Assembly (NCBI GenBank): GCA_002351795.1
Contig: DEHG01000116.1
Coordinates: 3,159 to 11,135 of the forward strand
Length of the DNA stretch: 7,977 nt
DNA from: Ruminococcaceae bacterium UBA2806
GTDB lineage: Bacteria; Bacillota; Clostridia; Oscillospirales; Acutalibacteraceae
Reading direction: 5' to 3'
Shown: one piece after another, positions 7,444-7,977 of the stretch
Layout of the letters: each line of letters begins with the position of its first letter
Numbering within the stretch: position 1 is the stretch's first letter
Made by a program: the position numbers and the translations under genes
Notes under the pieces: generated by a model
Seen by the model: only the letters and a program-made list of their open reading frames with translations
Databases searched by the model: none
Told to the model about the DNA's origin: nothing

Positions 7444-7488
7444 ATTAACAATTGTGCAATTTGTTGTTATTAACAATGCTTTGTGCAA
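7444..7488 (+). repeat. Split direct repeat with a small palindrome, possible operator
   Basis: ATTAACAAT followed directly by TGTGCAA (7444-7459) recurs as ATTAACAAT, four extra bases GCTT, then TGTGCAA (7469-7488). The copies start 25 bases apart. Overlapping the second copy, TTGTTA-T-TAACAA (7464-7476) is a palindrome with perfect 6-base arms. The element is in the gap after the ABC gene, about 70-115 bases upstream of a strong promoter. Binding by a regulator is inference; AT-rich DNA yields such repeats by chance. Confidence 0.4.
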
Positions 7489-7559
7489 ACTATACTAAAA
7501 TCAACCTTGATATTACCGCTAATCCCACAAAAAACGGATTAAAAAAACTAAAAAATAGA

Positions 7560-7587
7560 TTGACAATATTTTATTATGTGTTATAAT
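7560..7587 (+). promoter_or_regulatory. Consensus sigma-A promoter of the last gene
   Basis: TTGACA (7560-7565) and TATAAT (7582-7587) both match the consensus exactly, with a 16-base spacer and A-rich DNA upstream (7541-7558) like an UP element. Transcription should start near 7594, which gives a leader of about 110 bases. Such a full match suggests strong basal transcription. Confidence 0.88.
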
Positions 7588-7593
7588 AAGGTC

Positions 7594-7683
7594 AACAGGT
7601 AAAGCAAACCTGTTCGGATAATTGTAAAATACTCTGCGATTGTCTGAAAATACAAAAGAGTATTGGATGCCGGAGTACGGCAT
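7594..7683 (+). promoter_or_regulatory. Structured 5' leader with three consecutive hairpins
   Basis: Three perfect stems follow one another between the predicted transcript start and the ribosome binding site. AACAGGT (7594-7600) pairs with ACCTGTT (7608-7614), loop AAAGCAA. AATACTCT (7628-7635) pairs with AGAGTATT (7657-7664), loop of 21 bases. ATGCCG (7667-7672) pairs with CGGCAT (7678-7683), loop GAGTA. None is followed by a T-run, so none is a terminator. The first stem begins at the predicted +1, as in 5' stabilising hairpins. I do not recognise a known riboswitch class. Confidence 0.5.
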
Positions 7684-7704
7684 GATATTTAGGAGGTTTT
7701 AGTT

Positions 7705-7977
7705 ATGGAAGCAATTGAATTACATAATGTTGAAGTCCAGGCTTTTCTCGCAGAGATCGATAAATGTGAAGGAGACGTTTTCCTTGTAACAGACGAGGGG
7801 AACCGTCTTAATCTCAAGAGCAAGCTTTGCCAGCTCATCGGTCTTACACAGCTTATTGAAGGCGGCAAGATCAGCAATGCTCATCTTGAATGTCAGAAGC
7901 CTGAAGATCAGTCCAAGCTTTTCCGTTTCAATATCTTCGGATCAGATGCAGATGTTGTTCCTGCTGAAGAGAAGAAG
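7705..7977 (+). CDS. Small unrecognised protein, cut off by the window edge
   Basis: The frame is open from ATG 7705 to the last base (91 codons) with no stop, so the C terminus lies outside the window. AGGAGG (7691-7696), 8 bases before the ATG, and a consensus promoter make this a convincing gene. The visible part is soluble and charged, with no signal peptide or membrane helix: it begins MEAIELHNVEVQAFLAEI, has a DVFLVTDEGNRLNL segment (a likely beta-hairpin), then KSKLCQLIGLTQLI, and ends in an acidic and lysine-rich stretch (PAEEKK) that may be near the natural end. Cysteines at 23, 42 and 63 form no evident metal motif. I do not recognise the family and assign no function. It is transcribed apart from the ABC gene. 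Confidence 0.8.
   Translation, partial: MEAIELHNVEVQAFLAEIDKCEGDVFLVTDEGNRLNLKSKLCQLIGLTQLIEGGKISNAHLECQKPEDQSKLFRFNIFGSDADVVPAEEKK

Noticed and set aside
7520..7541. Hairpin TAATCC/GGATTA as a terminator for the ABC gene
   Set aside because: The stem is 6 bp and AT-rich with a 10-base loop, and it is followed by A residues on the + strand and by no T-run on the - strand. I see no clear terminator after the ABC gene.
1..7977. CRISPR array, tRNA, rRNA, insertion sequence or integrase
   Set aside because: No spaced identical repeats, no cloverleaf, no transposase or integrase motifs and no terminal inverted repeats were seen in any gap or coding frame.

Overview
The window is a chromosomal stretch from a low-to-moderate-GC, Gram-positive anaerobe. 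It most resembles a Ruminococcus-type Oscillospiraceae gut or rumen bacterium. That placement is inferred from protein style: a very long secreted amylase with bacterial Ig-like (Big_2) modules and a CBM26-like starch-binding module, a BspA-type leucine-rich-repeat surface protein, AGGAGG-type ribosome binding sites and sigma-A-like promoters. No rRNA or other taxonomic marker is present. All four genes lie on the + strand; the fourth runs off the right edge.

Layout. Positions 1-190 hold a promoter (TTTACA-17-TAAAAT) and a leader of about 110 nt. Positions 191-4501 encode a 1436-residue secreted GH13 alpha-amylase-family enzyme: signal peptide, catalytic barrel, two Big_2 domains, a CBM26-like module, a third Big_2, then four tandem repeats of about 97 residues. 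A strong intrinsic terminator (4526-4559) closes this unit. A new promoter (TTGAAA-17-TAGAAT, 4568-4596) drives the gene at 4697-6583, a 628-residue protein with signal peptide, about 15 BspA-type LRRs, one transmembrane helix and a very basic cytoplasmic tail. A second intrinsic terminator (6692-6733) lies only 18 nt before the start of a MacB/LolD-like ABC ATPase (6752-7423), which has no adjacent permease. The gap 7424-7704 carries a direct repeat, a consensus promoter (TTGACA-16-TATAAT) and a leader able to form three consecutive hairpins. It precedes a small unrecognised gene (7705 to the edge, 91 residues visible).

How the parts relate. The amylase and the LRR protein are both exported and each has its own promoter. 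The first is probably for starch capture and hydrolysis, the second for contact at the cell surface, but nothing shows that they act together. The ABC ATPase may be expressed by read-through or attenuation from the LRR unit. The last gene is a separate and probably strongly transcribed unit.

I found no convincing new multi-gene system. The points most worth following are the three-hairpin leader, the terminator placed like an attenuator before the orphan ABC ATPase, the basic tail of the LRR membrane protein, and the unassigned C-terminal repeat family of the amylase.
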